Shown: positions 42,880-53,631, counted from the first letter of the stretch. The stretch: 64,000 nucleotides of DNA from Flavihumibacter fluminis (GCF_021491375.1 NZ_JAKEVY010000006.1:1-64000), one strand, 5' to 3'. The notes: generated by a model not told the origin, from the sequence alone. Numbers and translations are program-made.

Positions 42880-42952
42880 AACGTCAGACGTGAGACGTGA
42901 GAAGGAATGGAAGAAAGGACACCGGAAGATTGGGGAATGGAAGAAAGGGAAA
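42876..42952 (+). repeat. Dispersed repeat copy B, at the YdcF gene stop
   Basis: GTGAAACGTCAGACGTGAG begins inside the TGA stop codon (42877-42879). It is followed by ACGTGAGAAGG and two tandem GGAATGGAAGAAAGG units (about 42905-42919 and 42936-42950). The same units occur on the minus strand at 29725-29785. The function is unknown. Confidence 0.7.
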
Positions 42953-42977
42953 GGGAGTCATAAAATGGATGCAGGCA

Positions 42978-44117
42978 TCAGGTGGTCAGAAGGCGGAAGA
43001 TGATGTCGCTGGCTTTTTCGATTTGGGTTATGTCGATGTGTTCATTGGCGGTGTGGGCCTGGGCAATGGAACCCGGACCAAATACCACACAGGGAATTCC
43101 AGCTTCCTGGTAAATGGCAGCATCAGTAGCATAGTGTGCTGTTTGTAATGTAGGATGAATTCCCTCCAACTCACAGGCATCTACAAGTGCTTTTAAATGT
43201 TTTGCATCAATGGCATTTTCAACTCCCATGGCCAATAAATAAGGCTCCTCGATCCGATATCCGGAAGGATCACCCAAATAGGGTTTCAATCCTTTTAAAA
43301 TATCCTGCAGCGTCATACCAGGCAGCAGGCGATTGTCCAACTCAACACTACACAATGCCGGTACCGTATTCACTGTTTGTCCGCCTGTGATCCTTCCAAT
43401 ACTGGCGGTCGCCTGCCCTAAAACAGGATGCGTTAGCTTAGACAGACTTTTCGCATATGCTTCTACCCCCTGAAGTATCGAAGCCATCTTGTAAATAGCA
43501 CTTTCTCCATTCCAGGGCATACTGGAATGACAACTCAGTCCATCTGTATGAATAAAAAACCGGCAAAGTCCCTTGTGCGCATAAATCAGGTTCAGTTCTG
43601 TGGGTTCTCCTACCACTGCATAGTCTGCTTTTATTCCCCTGGCCACCAGTTCTCTTGCACCGGAAAATGAATATTCCTCATCTTTTACGAAAGCCAGTAC
43701 CACATTGTGTTGCAAAGATTTTCCCTCCTGAATAATCCGCCTGATCGCATAGAGATAGGTTGCAAGGGAAGCCTTGGTATCACAGGAACCGCGACCATAT
43801 AACAACCCCTCACGAATCACAGGATCAAAGGGCGCAATGGTCATCTGCTCCTCAGAAACCGTATCCATATGCGCTTCCAGCATAATGGTGTGCGACTTAC
43901 CTGCATCAATAAACGCTACGAGATTGGGCCGCTCTGCATCAGCGCCAAACAGTTCAGCACGAATACCCACATCTGCCAGAAAATCCTGAATATACAGAGC
44001 CATATTGCGCTCGGTATACATGGGACCGGTTAATCCTTTGCCCATAGGATTCACAGATGGAATCGCCACCAGTTGCCTTGTAATCGAAACCGCTTCGTGC
44101 ATGTTGTTATTTTTCAC
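42978..44117 (-). CDS. M20-family deacylase/peptidase (ArgE/DapE-like)
   Basis: The 379-residue protein has the M20 two-metal site: MLEAHMDTVSEEQM, GRGSCDTKASLATYLYAIRR, VKDEEYSFSGAREL (EE) and TDAAIYQEAGIPCVVFGPG. It is soluble with no signal. This branch takes N-acyl amino acids (acetylornithine, succinyl-DAP or similar); the exact substrate is unknown. Last gene of the five-gene operon 49388-42978, overlapping the propeller gene by 11 bases, so it probably acts on the same compound as its neighbours rather than in arginine synthesis. Confidence 0.88.
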   Translation of the reverse strand: MKNNNMHEAVSITRQLVAIPSVNPMGKGLTGPMYTERNMALYIQDFLADVGIRAELFGADAERPNLVAFIDAGKSHTIMLEAHMDTVSEEQMTIAPFDPVIREGLLYGRGSCDTKASLATYLYAIRRIIQEGKSLQHNVVLAFVKDEEYSFSGARELVARGIKADYAVVGEPTELNLIYAHKGLCRFFIHTDGLSCHSSMPWNGESAIYKMASILQGVEAYAKSLSKLTHPVLGQATASIGRITGGQTVNTVPALCSVELDNRLLPGMTLQDILKGLKPYLGDPSGYRIEEPYLLAMGVENAIDAKHLKALVDACELEGIHPTLQTAHYATDAAIYQEAGIPCVVFGPGSIAQAHTANEHIDITQIEKASDIIFRLLTT

Positions 44118-46062
44118 TCACCTTATAACGCCACAATTCTGTATTACGTTTGAAATATAAGTCGCCTTTTTCATCCATCGCCAGCAAACCCGCATTTTCT
44201 TCCAGCATGTTTACTTCCAGTGTTCCGGGGTCGATCCTGAATAACCAGTTGCCTCCTGTTCCATAAACATATCCATTCGGGTGCATCACCAGGAAAGCAC
44301 TTCTCCAGATATGACCACCACGGGATGGTGCTTGATGAATTCGTTGGGTACGCAGCACCTCCTTCAGGACCGGATCAAAAATGAACAAAACGCCATCCGC
44401 CATTCCCCAGATTTTTCCATCCGGAGTTTTCATCAGCCCTGTAATAGCCATTGCTCCTGGCAAAGGTGCAATATCAAAGACTTTCTGCTTCGTATCCAGA
44501 TTCCACCCCACCAGTCGTGCCTCCGCGGCTGTAGGTTTAGCACCTAATCCACCACTGATCGAGCTTCCCATGATCACCATATCATTTATGGATACAAGGC
44601 TTACAATAGATTGATCCGGGATGATATTCACAATAGCATCAAGCTGTTGTTTTTCCAGGTCATAACTTACCAGTGCTCCTCCCAACTGTCCGTAATCCGG
44701 TACTGTTCCAAAAAACACTTTCTTACGCTCGGTTAAGGGCAGCACTGCAAAACCGCGACTTTGACCAGGTACCTGGCCCAGGTGTTTGGGGTTCCCCTGT
44801 TTGGGGTCCCAGGGTAATTTGGTGTTGTAGGAATAATAATGTCCATGCGGATAAATACCCATGAAAATGGTATCGCCAGAATATGCCATACCCTCCGTTT
44901 GTTCCAGCCCTTTGTATGAAGTTGTTACACCAGTGGCAGGATCATAGGCTGCATGTCCCCCCGCCAGATAACCTCCCATCCAGATGCGGCCATCCGGACC
45001 CTTCATTATAGACTGAATGGGAATCGGTTGTCCCGGTACATCGAGTTTATGAGTAGTGGCTTTCCTGTTTTTCACTGAAACCTGGTGATAAACCGCATTG
45101 GATGTAAGCAAGCTTAGTTTCTTTTTTCCATCCCAGCGAAAGGCGTTAGCACTACCTCTGGTTTCGGCTATAGGTTGGGGTAAGCTTCCTCTTTTTGAGA
45201 GATTCAATTGGTAGAGTTTTGATTTCATCGTATAATAAATGATAGCACTACCCGGTTCCTGTACAATTGTTTTCATATCGATTCCTTCCAACTCTCTTTC
45301 CACCAGCATGGTATTTAGATTGATGACAAGGGTCAATTGCCCGCCGGTCAATAAGGCCAGCAGGTAATCCGGCCCCTTATCCTGGTAAACGATTTCCAAT
45401 CCATATACAAATTCCTTCTCTTTATATTTTGCAGGAAGGAGCTCACTTTTAGTGCCTGTCCTGGTATCAATTTCAACCAGGTGCGCATGGGAGCCTACTC
45501 CTGCGTAAAGTTTATCCGTCTTTTTGTTAAATGCCAGGCTTCTTACATAATTCTCACCTTCTACCAATGGACCTTTTCCAAGATCTGTAAATCCATCCTT
45601 CGGATGGTACCGAAATACCCGGCATCCCGGATAAGTAGCACCAAACAATTCTCCCTTCTTACCGGTTGTAAGGCTCCATACATAGGTTTGAGCAGGTAAT
45701 ACGAGTCCCAGGTTCTCTACTTCCTGTGTACCCGGTTTATGCCGGAACAGATACCCACTGGCACCTGGCACATACAACCAGCCATCCTCCGACCAGGCCA
45801 TATCCCAAGCACCATCGGCACCGGGCAATGGCTGATCAACAACGAGATTTCCTGAAGCAGCATCATATCCAAGTAAATGAGCAGGCTCACCGCGAACCAC
45901 CGTATAAATCCAGTTTCGTTTATTCGTATCCGTTAAAAATATACTGCCCTGGATCATGGCAGCACGGAGCTGAGGACCAAGGTTGGTGGATGCTGATTGC
46001 CCTTTCAATGTTTGCGTACAGACAATGAATAAAATGATAATCCAGAAAAGGGATGATTTCAT
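44107..46062 (-). CDS. Secreted beta-propeller protein of unknown function
   Basis: The 651-residue protein has a signal peptide (MKSSLFWIIILFIVCTQTL) and repeated blades such as YVPGASGYLFRHKPGTQEVE, LFGATYPGCRVFRYHPKDGF, LYAGVGSHAHLVEIDTRTG, GYLAGGHAAYDPATG and GALVSYDLEKQQLDAIVN. The blades suggest a seven- or eight-fold propeller, possibly ligand-binding (Kelch/PQQ/lyase-like); no catalytic residues are named with confidence. It sits between an aldolase gene and an M20 gene with almost no spacing, so it is part of that operon. Confidence 0.78.
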   Translation of the reverse strand: MKSSLFWIIILFIVCTQTLKGQSASTNLGPQLRAAMIQGSIFLTDTNKRNWIYTVVRGEPAHLLGYDAASGNLVVDQPLPGADGAWDMAWSEDGWLYVPGASGYLFRHKPGTQEVENLGLVLPAQTYVWSLTTGKKGELFGATYPGCRVFRYHPKDGFTDLGKGPLVEGENYVRSLAFNKKTDKLYAGVGSHAHLVEIDTRTGTKSELLPAKYKEKEFVYGLEIVYQDKGPDYLLALLTGGQLTLVINLNTMLVERELEGIDMKTIVQEPGSAIIYYTMKSKLYQLNLSKRGSLPQPIAETRGSANAFRWDGKKKLSLLTSNAVYHQVSVKNRKATTHKLDVPGQPIPIQSIMKGPDGRIWMGGYLAGGHAAYDPATGVTTSYKGLEQTEGMAYSGDTIFMGIYPHGHYYSYNTKLPWDPKQGNPKHLGQVPGQSRGFAVLPLTERKKVFFGTVPDYGQLGGALVSYDLEKQQLDAIVNIIPDQSIVSLVSINDMVIMGSSISGGLGAKPTAAEARLVGWNLDTKQKVFDIAPLPGAMAITGLMKTPDGKIWGMADGVLFIFDPVLKEVLRTQRIHQAPSRGGHIWRSAFLVMHPNGYVYGTGGNWLFRIDPGTLEVNMLEENAGLLAMDEKGDLYFKRNTELWRYKVSEK

Positions 46063-46063
46063 G

Positions 46064-47140
46064 TTATGATAACAAATCGGACTGTTGAGATAAAAATTCA
46101 GTTACAAAGGCATCATCATTCATGTGCGGATAGGCTGTATAAACCCTGGTGATTTCATCCGCCTGTCCTCCTGATAATTGCTCTTTTTCATTGAGACACC
46201 AGGTTCCCTTAAGAAGTCCCTGCCTTCTCAGCACTTCATGAATGCCGGGAATACAACCATGAAAATCATGGGCTGGATCAAAAATAGCAGCATTGACATC
46301 TGTGAGGTGTACACCTTCCGCCAGCAAGTCTGCACGATTCAGTGAATTATCTGCCCGAACAATCTTGATGCAATCCAGCAATTCAACCGCCTTACTGGTC
46401 CAGATTGCCCACTGCCCCAACAGCCCCCCTGCAAAGTTTTTCTCTACCCATTGACCATTGATGTTAAACCGGAACGGAGTAATCAGATCAGCAATGATAT
46501 TGTCGTCATTCCCTGTGTATAAGGCGATGGCATCCTTCCTCGGTGAAGCCGCCACTGCTCTTACCACATCCAGTGTGCAATACCGGTTAAAGGCTGCCAC
46601 TTTGATGGCGACCACATTTTCAATAGTTGCAAATTCTTCCCAGAATGCATAGCTGAATATCCGTCCGCCAACAGCCGGTTGCAGGTAAAAACCGAACACA
46701 GGCATGATTGCTGCTACTGCTTTTGTTCGTTCCAATAATTTTTTTTCCGAATAATGAGACAACCCTCCCATGCTCAGCAATCCTATATCATACCCTAAGG
46801 AGACTGCCAGTTTAGCTTCAGCGATGGCCTGCTCTACCGGTCCGCAGATTCCTGCCACCATAATAAAGGGACGTTGCAGGCGGGCAGCTTCTACTTCCTC
46901 CATCGCAATACGCAATACCATTTCGAAGAGATTGATCTGTGGATCACGGATTTCAAACTGGGTGGAGTGACCACCAACTGCCATCCCACCAGCTCCACTG
47001 GCGATATAATACCTGGACAGCAATCGCTGTCTTTTTTCATCGAGCTTACGATCCGCAGTAAGAGCAAGCGGATGCGCGGGTATAACTGTTCCTTCCTGCA
47101 AAAGCGCAGTAAGGGCCGGCTTTAATTTCTTTTGTTCCAT
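46064..47140 (-). CDS. DHDPS-like class I aldolase/lyase (DapA superfamily)
   Basis: ATG 47140 (MEQKKLKPALTALLQEGTVI) is chosen; an ATG at 47212 lies inside the epimerase gene. The 358-residue TIM barrel has the Schiff-base Lys in VVAIKVAAFNRY and the nearby Tyr in VFGFYLQPAVGGR, plus SGAGGMAVGGHSTQFEIRDP near the start. This is a diverged member of the pyruvate-dependent aldolases (DapA, NanA, KdgA group), not a housekeeping DapA. It overlaps no gene; gaps to its neighbours are 1-2 bases. Confidence 0.85.
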   Translation of the reverse strand: MEQKKLKPALTALLQEGTVIPAHPLALTADRKLDEKRQRLLSRYYIASGAGGMAVGGHSTQFEIRDPQINLFEMVLRIAMEEVEAARLQRPFIMVAGICGPVEQAIAEAKLAVSLGYDIGLLSMGGLSHYSEKKLLERTKAVAAIMPVFGFYLQPAVGGRIFSYAFWEEFATIENVVAIKVAAFNRYCTLDVVRAVAASPRKDAIALYTGNDDNIIADLITPFRFNINGQWVEKNFAGGLLGQWAIWTSKAVELLDCIKIVRADNSLNRADLLAEGVHLTDVNAAIFDPAHDFHGCIPGIHEVLRRQGLLKGTWCLNEKEQLSGGQADEITRVYTAYPHMNDDAFVTEFLSQQSDLLS

Positions 47141-47142
47141 AT

Positions 47143-48171
47143 TTAGAATTGTCCTTTTCTTTCCTGAAAATGAGTAGCTTTTCCAAATGTGTCGCCACCC
47201 TGTTTCATCCATTCTGCCGTTATATCAATAATATCCCGGATGGTGGTGCGTGGGTAACCGAATAACTGGTGGCAGTAAGAAGCGTTGTTTAATAGTGCAG
47301 TGGGTTCCGGTTCGCCAACCAGTACAGGATCTTTTGCGAATTGCTTTCCAAATTGTTCGGCAATCCATTGTACGGATAAGAGTTCAGGGCCGGTTACATT
47401 TACTATACGAGCCGGACTGCTGCAATGTCTCAAAGAACGAATCGCAATTTCATTGGCATCACCCTGCCAGATAACGTTTACGTTGCCTGAACCCAGGTCA
47501 ATGGCCTTGCCTTCCCATACAGATTTTGCGATTTCCAATATCACACCGTATCTGAAATCAACTGCATAATTGAGGCGATAGATCAGGGTGGGAGTATTAT
47601 TCTTTTCTGAGAAATACTGAAAAATTCGTTCCCGGCCCAAACAGGACTGGCCATATTCACCAATGGGTTCAGGAGCAACGGATTCATCCAATCCTCCTTT
47701 ATGCAGTGGTGCAAACGGATATACATTACCGGTAGAAAATGCAACAATCCTGGAGTCTTTGAATTTTTCGGCTACACGTCCGGGTAAGTAACTGTTCATC
47801 GCCCAGGTAAAAGCCTCCTTGCCTGTAGTGCCAAATTTTTGTCCGGCCAGGTAGATTACATTTTCTACTTCGGGAAGTTCTTGCAGCGCTTTATCATCCA
47901 GCAGATCCACAGCAATGGTTTCCACCCCGTTGGCTTCCAGTTCTTCTTTCAGGCTGCTTTCTGAAAACCTCGATGCCCCAATTACTTTTTTGGAAATCCC
48001 GGCTGCCTGGATTGCTTCCACAGCCAGTTTCGCCATACTTGGCCCCATCTTGCCACCAACACCCAGCAGCAGGATATCCCCATCAATTTGTTTGAGGTCT
48101 TCGATTAAAGCTGCGGAGGGTGCGAGTAAGCGCTTTTCCCAGCTTTGTAAATCAGTTGTTCGGTCAGTCAT
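47143..48171 (-). CDS. NAD(P)-dependent epimerase/dehydratase-like protein with altered active site
   Basis: The 342-residue extended-SDR protein binds NAD(P) through DILLLGVGGKMGPSMAKLAV (GxGGxxG). The active-site Tyr is in GEYGQSCLGRERIFQYF, where the YxxxK lysine is replaced by Cys (Y-G-Q-S-C). Ser of SDR proteins is in VAFSTGNVYPFAPLHK. Activity may be altered or lost. It probably acts on a sugar or sugar acid linked to the aldolase product, but that is inferred from the operon. Confidence 0.82.
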   Translation of the reverse strand: MTDRTTDLQSWEKRLLAPSAALIEDLKQIDGDILLLGVGGKMGPSMAKLAVEAIQAAGISKKVIGASRFSESSLKEELEANGVETIAVDLLDDKALQELPEVENVIYLAGQKFGTTGKEAFTWAMNSYLPGRVAEKFKDSRIVAFSTGNVYPFAPLHKGGLDESVAPEPIGEYGQSCLGRERIFQYFSEKNNTPTLIYRLNYAVDFRYGVILEIAKSVWEGKAIDLGSGNVNVIWQGDANEIAIRSLRHCSSPARIVNVTGPELLSVQWIAEQFGKQFAKDPVLVGEPEPTALLNNASYCHQLFGYPRTTIRDIIDITAEWMKQGGDTFGKATHFQERKGQF

Positions 48172-48176
48172 GCTTG

Positions 48177-49388
48177 CTATTTTATAAAGAGTTCGTAAAA
48201 ATTAAAAACTGCCAGTACCGTAATCAGCAGCCAACCCAGGTAACCCACCAGGGATTGATAACGGGTATTCACTTTTGATCCCATAATGGTTTTATCATTA
48301 GCAATGCTCAGCAGCGCAAATCCAATAAAGGGTACCAGGAAAATGGTTATGCTTTGCGCCAGTATGATCATCTCCAGGGGTAGTTTTCCAAACAGCACCG
48401 CCACGGTTGCACCAATTATCATAACAGTTGCTATCAGGAATTTGACTTTTGTATCGCGAAATCCATCCCCCCAACCCAGGGCATCTCCCATCAGGCTTCC
48501 TCCTACGGTAGCGTTACCGACAAGAGAGGAAAAAGAAGCACCAAAAAGTCCCAAATAAAACAGTCCGGATGCATATTCTCCATATAAAGGCTCCAATGCC
48601 TTAGCCATCCCGGCGGCATTGGTAACCTGGATTTGCTGGGGATGCAAAACTGCCGCTGCACAAATCAAAACTACTGCACTCATAATGCCAAGAATAAGGA
48701 TGCCTGTAGTTGCGCTCGAATTTCCATTGGACAAATGGGGCTTTAACCGCCTGCGTTCTCTTTCCAGGTAAGATTGATAAACAGCTCCAACAATGGAGAA
48801 ACAGGAAGCTATGAAGGCGATGATCAATCCGGTTGATCCTTGCGGAACTGTAGGAACAAGTCCGGATGCAATACCCGAAAGAGAAGGCTTCGTCATCAAC
48901 AGGGTGGATGCAAAGGCAAACAACATCAATCCAACCAACGCAATCATCAGTTTTTCAAGTACAGCATAAAAACTGCGAAAGAAGAGCAGCGCAATTGAAG
49001 CACCCGTAAATAAAAGTATCCAGCCATTTGGCTTAGTATGCGTTGATTCTGAAAGTGAGATGCCAACTCCAATGGCATTACCAGCCTGGAAAGATGCCGT
49101 TACCAGAAAAATACCAAAACCGATCGCGATGGCTGCTGCATTACCCCATTTCTTCCGGAGCACAGAAAGAAAAGTTCCCGGTGCATTAGCTCCAACGCGG
49201 GCACCCATATTGGCATAACTGATCATAAAAAAGATGGCTACTACAATGATCCAGGTTAGCGCATAACCGTATTCAGCTCCCAGCCTGGAAGTGATGGTCA
49301 TTTTACTGGGACCAAAAACAAGTGCCGCTGTAATAATACCCGGACCCAGCCTGGATAACCAGTTTCCAATGGAATGTTTGTCAGTCAT
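48177..49388 (-). CDS. Nramp-fold transporter lacking the canonical metal motifs
   Basis: The 403-residue protein has eleven helices of Nramp/LeuT type. TM1 reads GPGIITAALVFGPSKMTITS where Nramp has DPGN, so the metal-binding Asp and Asn are missing. TM6 (CFSIVGAVYQSYLERERRR) lacks the MPH motif. The TM10 Gln region (AQSITIFLVPF) remains. It is the first gene of the five-gene operon, 5 bases before the epimerase. The substrate is probably not a divalent transition metal; an organic acid or amino compound is a hypothesis. Confidence 0.85.
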   Translation of the reverse strand: MTDKHSIGNWLSRLGPGIITAALVFGPSKMTITSRLGAEYGYALTWIIVVAIFFMISYANMGARVGANAPGTFLSVLRKKWGNAAAIAIGFGIFLVTASFQAGNAIGVGISLSESTHTKPNGWILLFTGASIALLFFRSFYAVLEKLMIALVGLMLFAFASTLLMTKPSLSGIASGLVPTVPQGSTGLIIAFIASCFSIVGAVYQSYLERERRRLKPHLSNGNSSATTGILILGIMSAVVLICAAAVLHPQQIQVTNAAGMAKALEPLYGEYASGLFYLGLFGASFSSLVGNATVGGSLMGDALGWGDGFRDTKVKFLIATVMIIGATVAVLFGKLPLEMIILAQSITIFLVPFIGFALLSIANDKTIMGSKVNTRYQSLVGYLGWLLITVLAVFNFYELFIK

Positions 49389-49472
49389 TTCGTCTGCGTA
49401 TTTTGTAAAATACGACCATCTTCTGACTTTGGAAAACCAGCAATAAATCCTGCTCCAATAGGCTCCAACTAT

Positions 49473-50324
49473 TTATTCAATATCCGGCACCATCAGGAAA
49501 GGATGATTGGTGAGATAGGCCATGTGGCGGGTAAAACTTTCAAAGAGGAATTTCTGCAAAAAGTTCTTTTTCCTGCGAACCAGGGCCAGCAGGTCATAGG
49601 GGATCTCATCATCCAGGCGTTCCATCGCGTCCACTATGGAAGAGGTGCGGATCAATTTAAATTCCATCGGCTGGTCAGGAAACTCAGCCTGTAACCGGGT
49701 AGCATAGGCATCAAAGCGTTCCTGCTCCAGGCGGGCATCATCTGGGGTACCATGGCCATCCATCAAACGGGTAACAGTAACCGAAGCATCAAATAGATTG
49801 GCAATTCCGGATAAGAGTGGTAAAGCCAGTTTATCGGCAGCCTGGTAGTCGGTTGCCAGTACCAGGGTCTTTGGCAGTTTCCACTCATATCGTTCCGGGA
49901 TCATCAGCACGGGCAAATCACTTTTTTCAATCACGCGGGAGGCGATGGTACCCACCAATGCTTTTTTCAAACCACTTGCCCCCTGCGTGCCCATGATGAT
50001 CATATCGATGGCATTGTGTTCAGCAAAGCCCAGGATATTATCCACCACAGGAGATCGCCCGAGTACGGTTGAGATGATCAGTCCGGGATAATTTCCCTTG
50101 TATTTGTCCGCCAGCCGGTTGAGCTCTTTCACCAGGTCGGTTTCCATCTGCTTGTTATACGCAGTGAGTTTGGTCATATTATCAATATAACCTGACTCCG
50201 CCGGGGTATACAAATGATAAAGCACAACTGTACCGCCTGTTCTGGATGCCAGCTCCAGTGCATAGTTAAATGCTCTTTCGGAAGTGGGGGAAAAATCGGT
50301 GGGGACTAAAAATCGTTTCAGCAT
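49473..50324 (-). CDS. Tandem universal stress protein (UspA fold)
   Basis: The 283-residue protein carries two Usp domains (about 1-150 and 150-283). The ATP-type loop G-2x-G-9x-G(S/T) is visible in domain one: MGTQGASGLKKALVGTIASR. The start is MLKRFLVPTDFSPTSERAFN. Usp proteins help survival under starvation and stress. It follows another Usp gene by 9 bases, and the pair is transcribed toward the Nramp operon after an 84-base gap (49389-49472). Confidence 0.9.
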   Translation of the reverse strand: MLKRFLVPTDFSPTSERAFNYALELASRTGGTVVLYHLYTPAESGYIDNMTKLTAYNKQMETDLVKELNRLADKYKGNYPGLIISTVLGRSPVVDNILGFAEHNAIDMIIMGTQGASGLKKALVGTIASRVIEKSDLPVLMIPERYEWKLPKTLVLATDYQAADKLALPLLSGIANLFDASVTVTRLMDGHGTPDDARLEQERFDAYATRLQAEFPDQPMEFKLIRTSSIVDAMERLDDEIPYDLLALVRRKKNFLQKFLFESFTRHMAYLTNHPFLMVPDIE

Positions 50325-50333
50325 ACTACTAAT

Positions 50334-51173
50334 TTAATGATGAGCAATAAAGACCGGATTGTTTAATTCCTTAATCAGAACATCGGCCATACTGGATTTA
50401 AACCATCTCGAAAGGTCTGATCTTCTGTAAGCGCCAACAACCAGTAATTCGTTGCCGCTGTTGTTTCGAACATACCCTTTGATCTGCTCCTCTGATGATC
50501 CTCTCAATTGTATATAGTTCGCGTTGGGATAAAATCTGTTTACAAAATCCCGCATCAGTTTATTATTGGGTAGGTGGCTGGACTCACCCTCCGGGTGTAC
50601 GGTTACGACTTGTACGTTGGGAGTTGCTGCCAGTCCCGGCAGGATATAACGGAAATGCTTAGCTGCAAATACCGAAGATGGTTTTCCATCATACAGAATG
50701 AATACCTCATCCACCGCTTGGTAAGCAGGGGGTACTACCAAAACGGGACAAAAACTGGACGCCATCAGCTTCTGTAAAAAAACGGATGGGATCTCTTCTT
50801 CTGCAAGGGAGAAACGCTCCAGTTTGCAGATAATGAGCAGATCCGCATAGGTGCTTTCTTCAATAACCACGCGATCCGCCAATCTTTTATCGCGATGAAT
50901 AGAAAATGTAATTCCTGCCTTTTCACAGGCAGACTGAAACTGGCTCATAGCTTCCTCTCTTTTGGCTTCATCCAGCTTGTCGAGATTTTCCACCGTTTGG
51001 TCCACATCACTGGCGCCCATGATCACCCGGTACATATCATAACTGCGATAGGTTGGTTCCTCCGGAAATAAACCCACCAGTTGCGCCTGTTCCGACTTTG
51101 CGAGGCGGATCGCAAAATCAACTGTTCCCATGGAAAGTTGAAATCCATCCAGTACAAGCAGAAACTTTTTCAT
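50334..51173 (-). CDS. Tandem universal stress protein, second copy
   Basis: The 279-residue protein has two Usp-like domains: MKKFLLVLDGFQLSMGTVDF, LIICKLERFSLAEEEIPSVF, LMASSFCPVLVVPPAY, then FILYDGKPSSVFAAKHFRYI, ELLVVGAYRRSDLSRWFKSS, MADVLIKELNNPVFIAHH. The canonical G-2x-G-9x-G loop is poor, so it may not bind ATP. It forms an operon with the 49473-50324 gene (9-base gap) and is divergent from metY. Confidence 0.88.
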   Translation of the reverse strand: MKKFLLVLDGFQLSMGTVDFAIRLAKSEQAQLVGLFPEEPTYRSYDMYRVIMGASDVDQTVENLDKLDEAKREEAMSQFQSACEKAGITFSIHRDKRLADRVVIEESTYADLLIICKLERFSLAEEEIPSVFLQKLMASSFCPVLVVPPAYQAVDEVFILYDGKPSSVFAAKHFRYILPGLAATPNVQVVTVHPEGESSHLPNNKLMRDFVNRFYPNANYIQLRGSSEEQIKGYVRNNSGNELLVVGAYRRSDLSRWFKSSMADVLIKELNNPVFIAHH

Positions 51174-51248
51174 AGGTTTAAAAATAGAATCTACACCCTG
51201 CTTAAAAACTGATCCTGCTCAATTGTCCACTTGATTTACAATTCCTAG

Positions 51249-52571
<1,323 letters not shown>

Positions 52572-52593
52572 GCTACTTTAGCGAATAAATTAC

Positions 52594-52622
52594 AACACCA
52601 CAGCAATGTGGTGTTTTTTTTG
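52594..52622 (+). terminator. Intrinsic terminator after metY
   Basis: AACACCAC (52594-52601) and GTGGTGTT (52608-52615) form an 8-bp stem with a 6-base loop, followed by T-run (TTTTTTT). Confidence 0.9.
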
Positions 52623-52650
52623 GAACTTACTGTTCACCAATCAACGATGC

Positions 52651-53616
52651 ATGCGCCGGTATATCATTCTTATTTTGATTTTTTTGCCCACTCTCCTCTT
52701 TGCCCAGCCCGTTAAAAAATATGGGCAGCTGAAGGTAATCGGAACCCAGCTCTGTGATCAGCAGGGGCAGCCCGTTTTACTACGGGGCATGAGTTTTGGC
52801 TGGCATAATTTCTGGCCCAGATTTTATACTGCCGGTGCCGTAAAATGGCTACACAATGACTGGAAAGTGGACCTGGTGCGCGCTGCCATGGGGATTGAAC
52901 CCAAACCTAACGGATACCTGCATGCGAAAGCGACCTCCCTGAAAGCCATTGAAACAGTAATCAGGGCGGCGATTGAGCAAAATATTTATGTCATTGTCGA
53001 CTGGCATTCGCACAATATTCAATTGGAAGAGGCGAAAGCATTTTTTAAGGAGATTGCTGCACGCTATGGCAACTACCCGCATCTCATTTATGAAATTTTC
53101 AATGAGCCAGACCAGGAAAGCTGGGAAGAAGTAAAGGCTTATTCTGTTGAGTTGATCAAAACTATCCGGGCAATTGATACCGATAACATTATACTGGTTG
53201 GCAATCCGCATTGGGACCAGGATCTGCACCTGGTTGCGGATGATCCAATAAAAGGGCAGACGAATATTATGTACACCCTGCATTATTATGCTGCCACGCA
53301 TAAGCAGTTTCTGCGCGATCGGGGTGAGTATGCGCTGTCAAAAGGGATTCCTCTCTTTATATCCGAATCCGCGGGGATGGAAGCAACAGGTAATGGTCCG
53401 CTGAATGAAGAAGAGTGGAAACGCTGGATCGACTGGTCAGAGAAAAATAAGATCAGTTGGGTAACCTGGTCGGTTTCAGACAAGGATGAAACCTGCTCTG
53501 TATTATACCCCTCCGCCTCCTCCGAAGGGGGCTGGAAAGAAACTGATCTCAAGCAATCCGGCATCCTTACCCGCTCCTACCTGCGTGAACGATTTAACAA
53601 AAATCTAAATAAGTAA
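52651..53616 (+). CDS. Secreted glycoside hydrolase family 5-like cellulase
   Basis: ATG 52651 opens a signal peptide (MRRYIILILIFLPTLLFAQ); the longer frame from 52606 crosses the terminator. The 321-residue protein has the GH5 pattern: LRGMSFGWHNFWPRFY, IYVIVDWHSHNIQLEEAKAF, acid/base Glu in YEIFNEPDQESWEEVK, TLHYYAATH, and the nucleophile Glu in LFISESAGM. The enzyme hydrolyses beta-1,4-glucan or beta-mannan type chains outside the cytoplasm; the precise substrate is open. Preceded by the metY terminator. Confidence 0.9.
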   Translation: MRRYIILILIFLPTLLFAQPVKKYGQLKVIGTQLCDQQGQPVLLRGMSFGWHNFWPRFYTAGAVKWLHNDWKVDLVRAAMGIEPKPNGYLHAKATSLKAIETVIRAAIEQNIYVIVDWHSHNIQLEEAKAFFKEIAARYGNYPHLIYEIFNEPDQESWEEVKAYSVELIKTIRAIDTDNIILVGNPHWDQDLHLVADDPIKGQTNIMYTLHYYAATHKQFLRDRGEYALSKGIPLFISESAGMEATGNGPLNEEEWKRWIDWSEKNKISWVTWSVSDKDETCSVLYPSASSEGGWKETDLKQSGILTRSYLRERFNKNLNK

Positions 53617-53631
53617 GCAACTGGGCACTAG

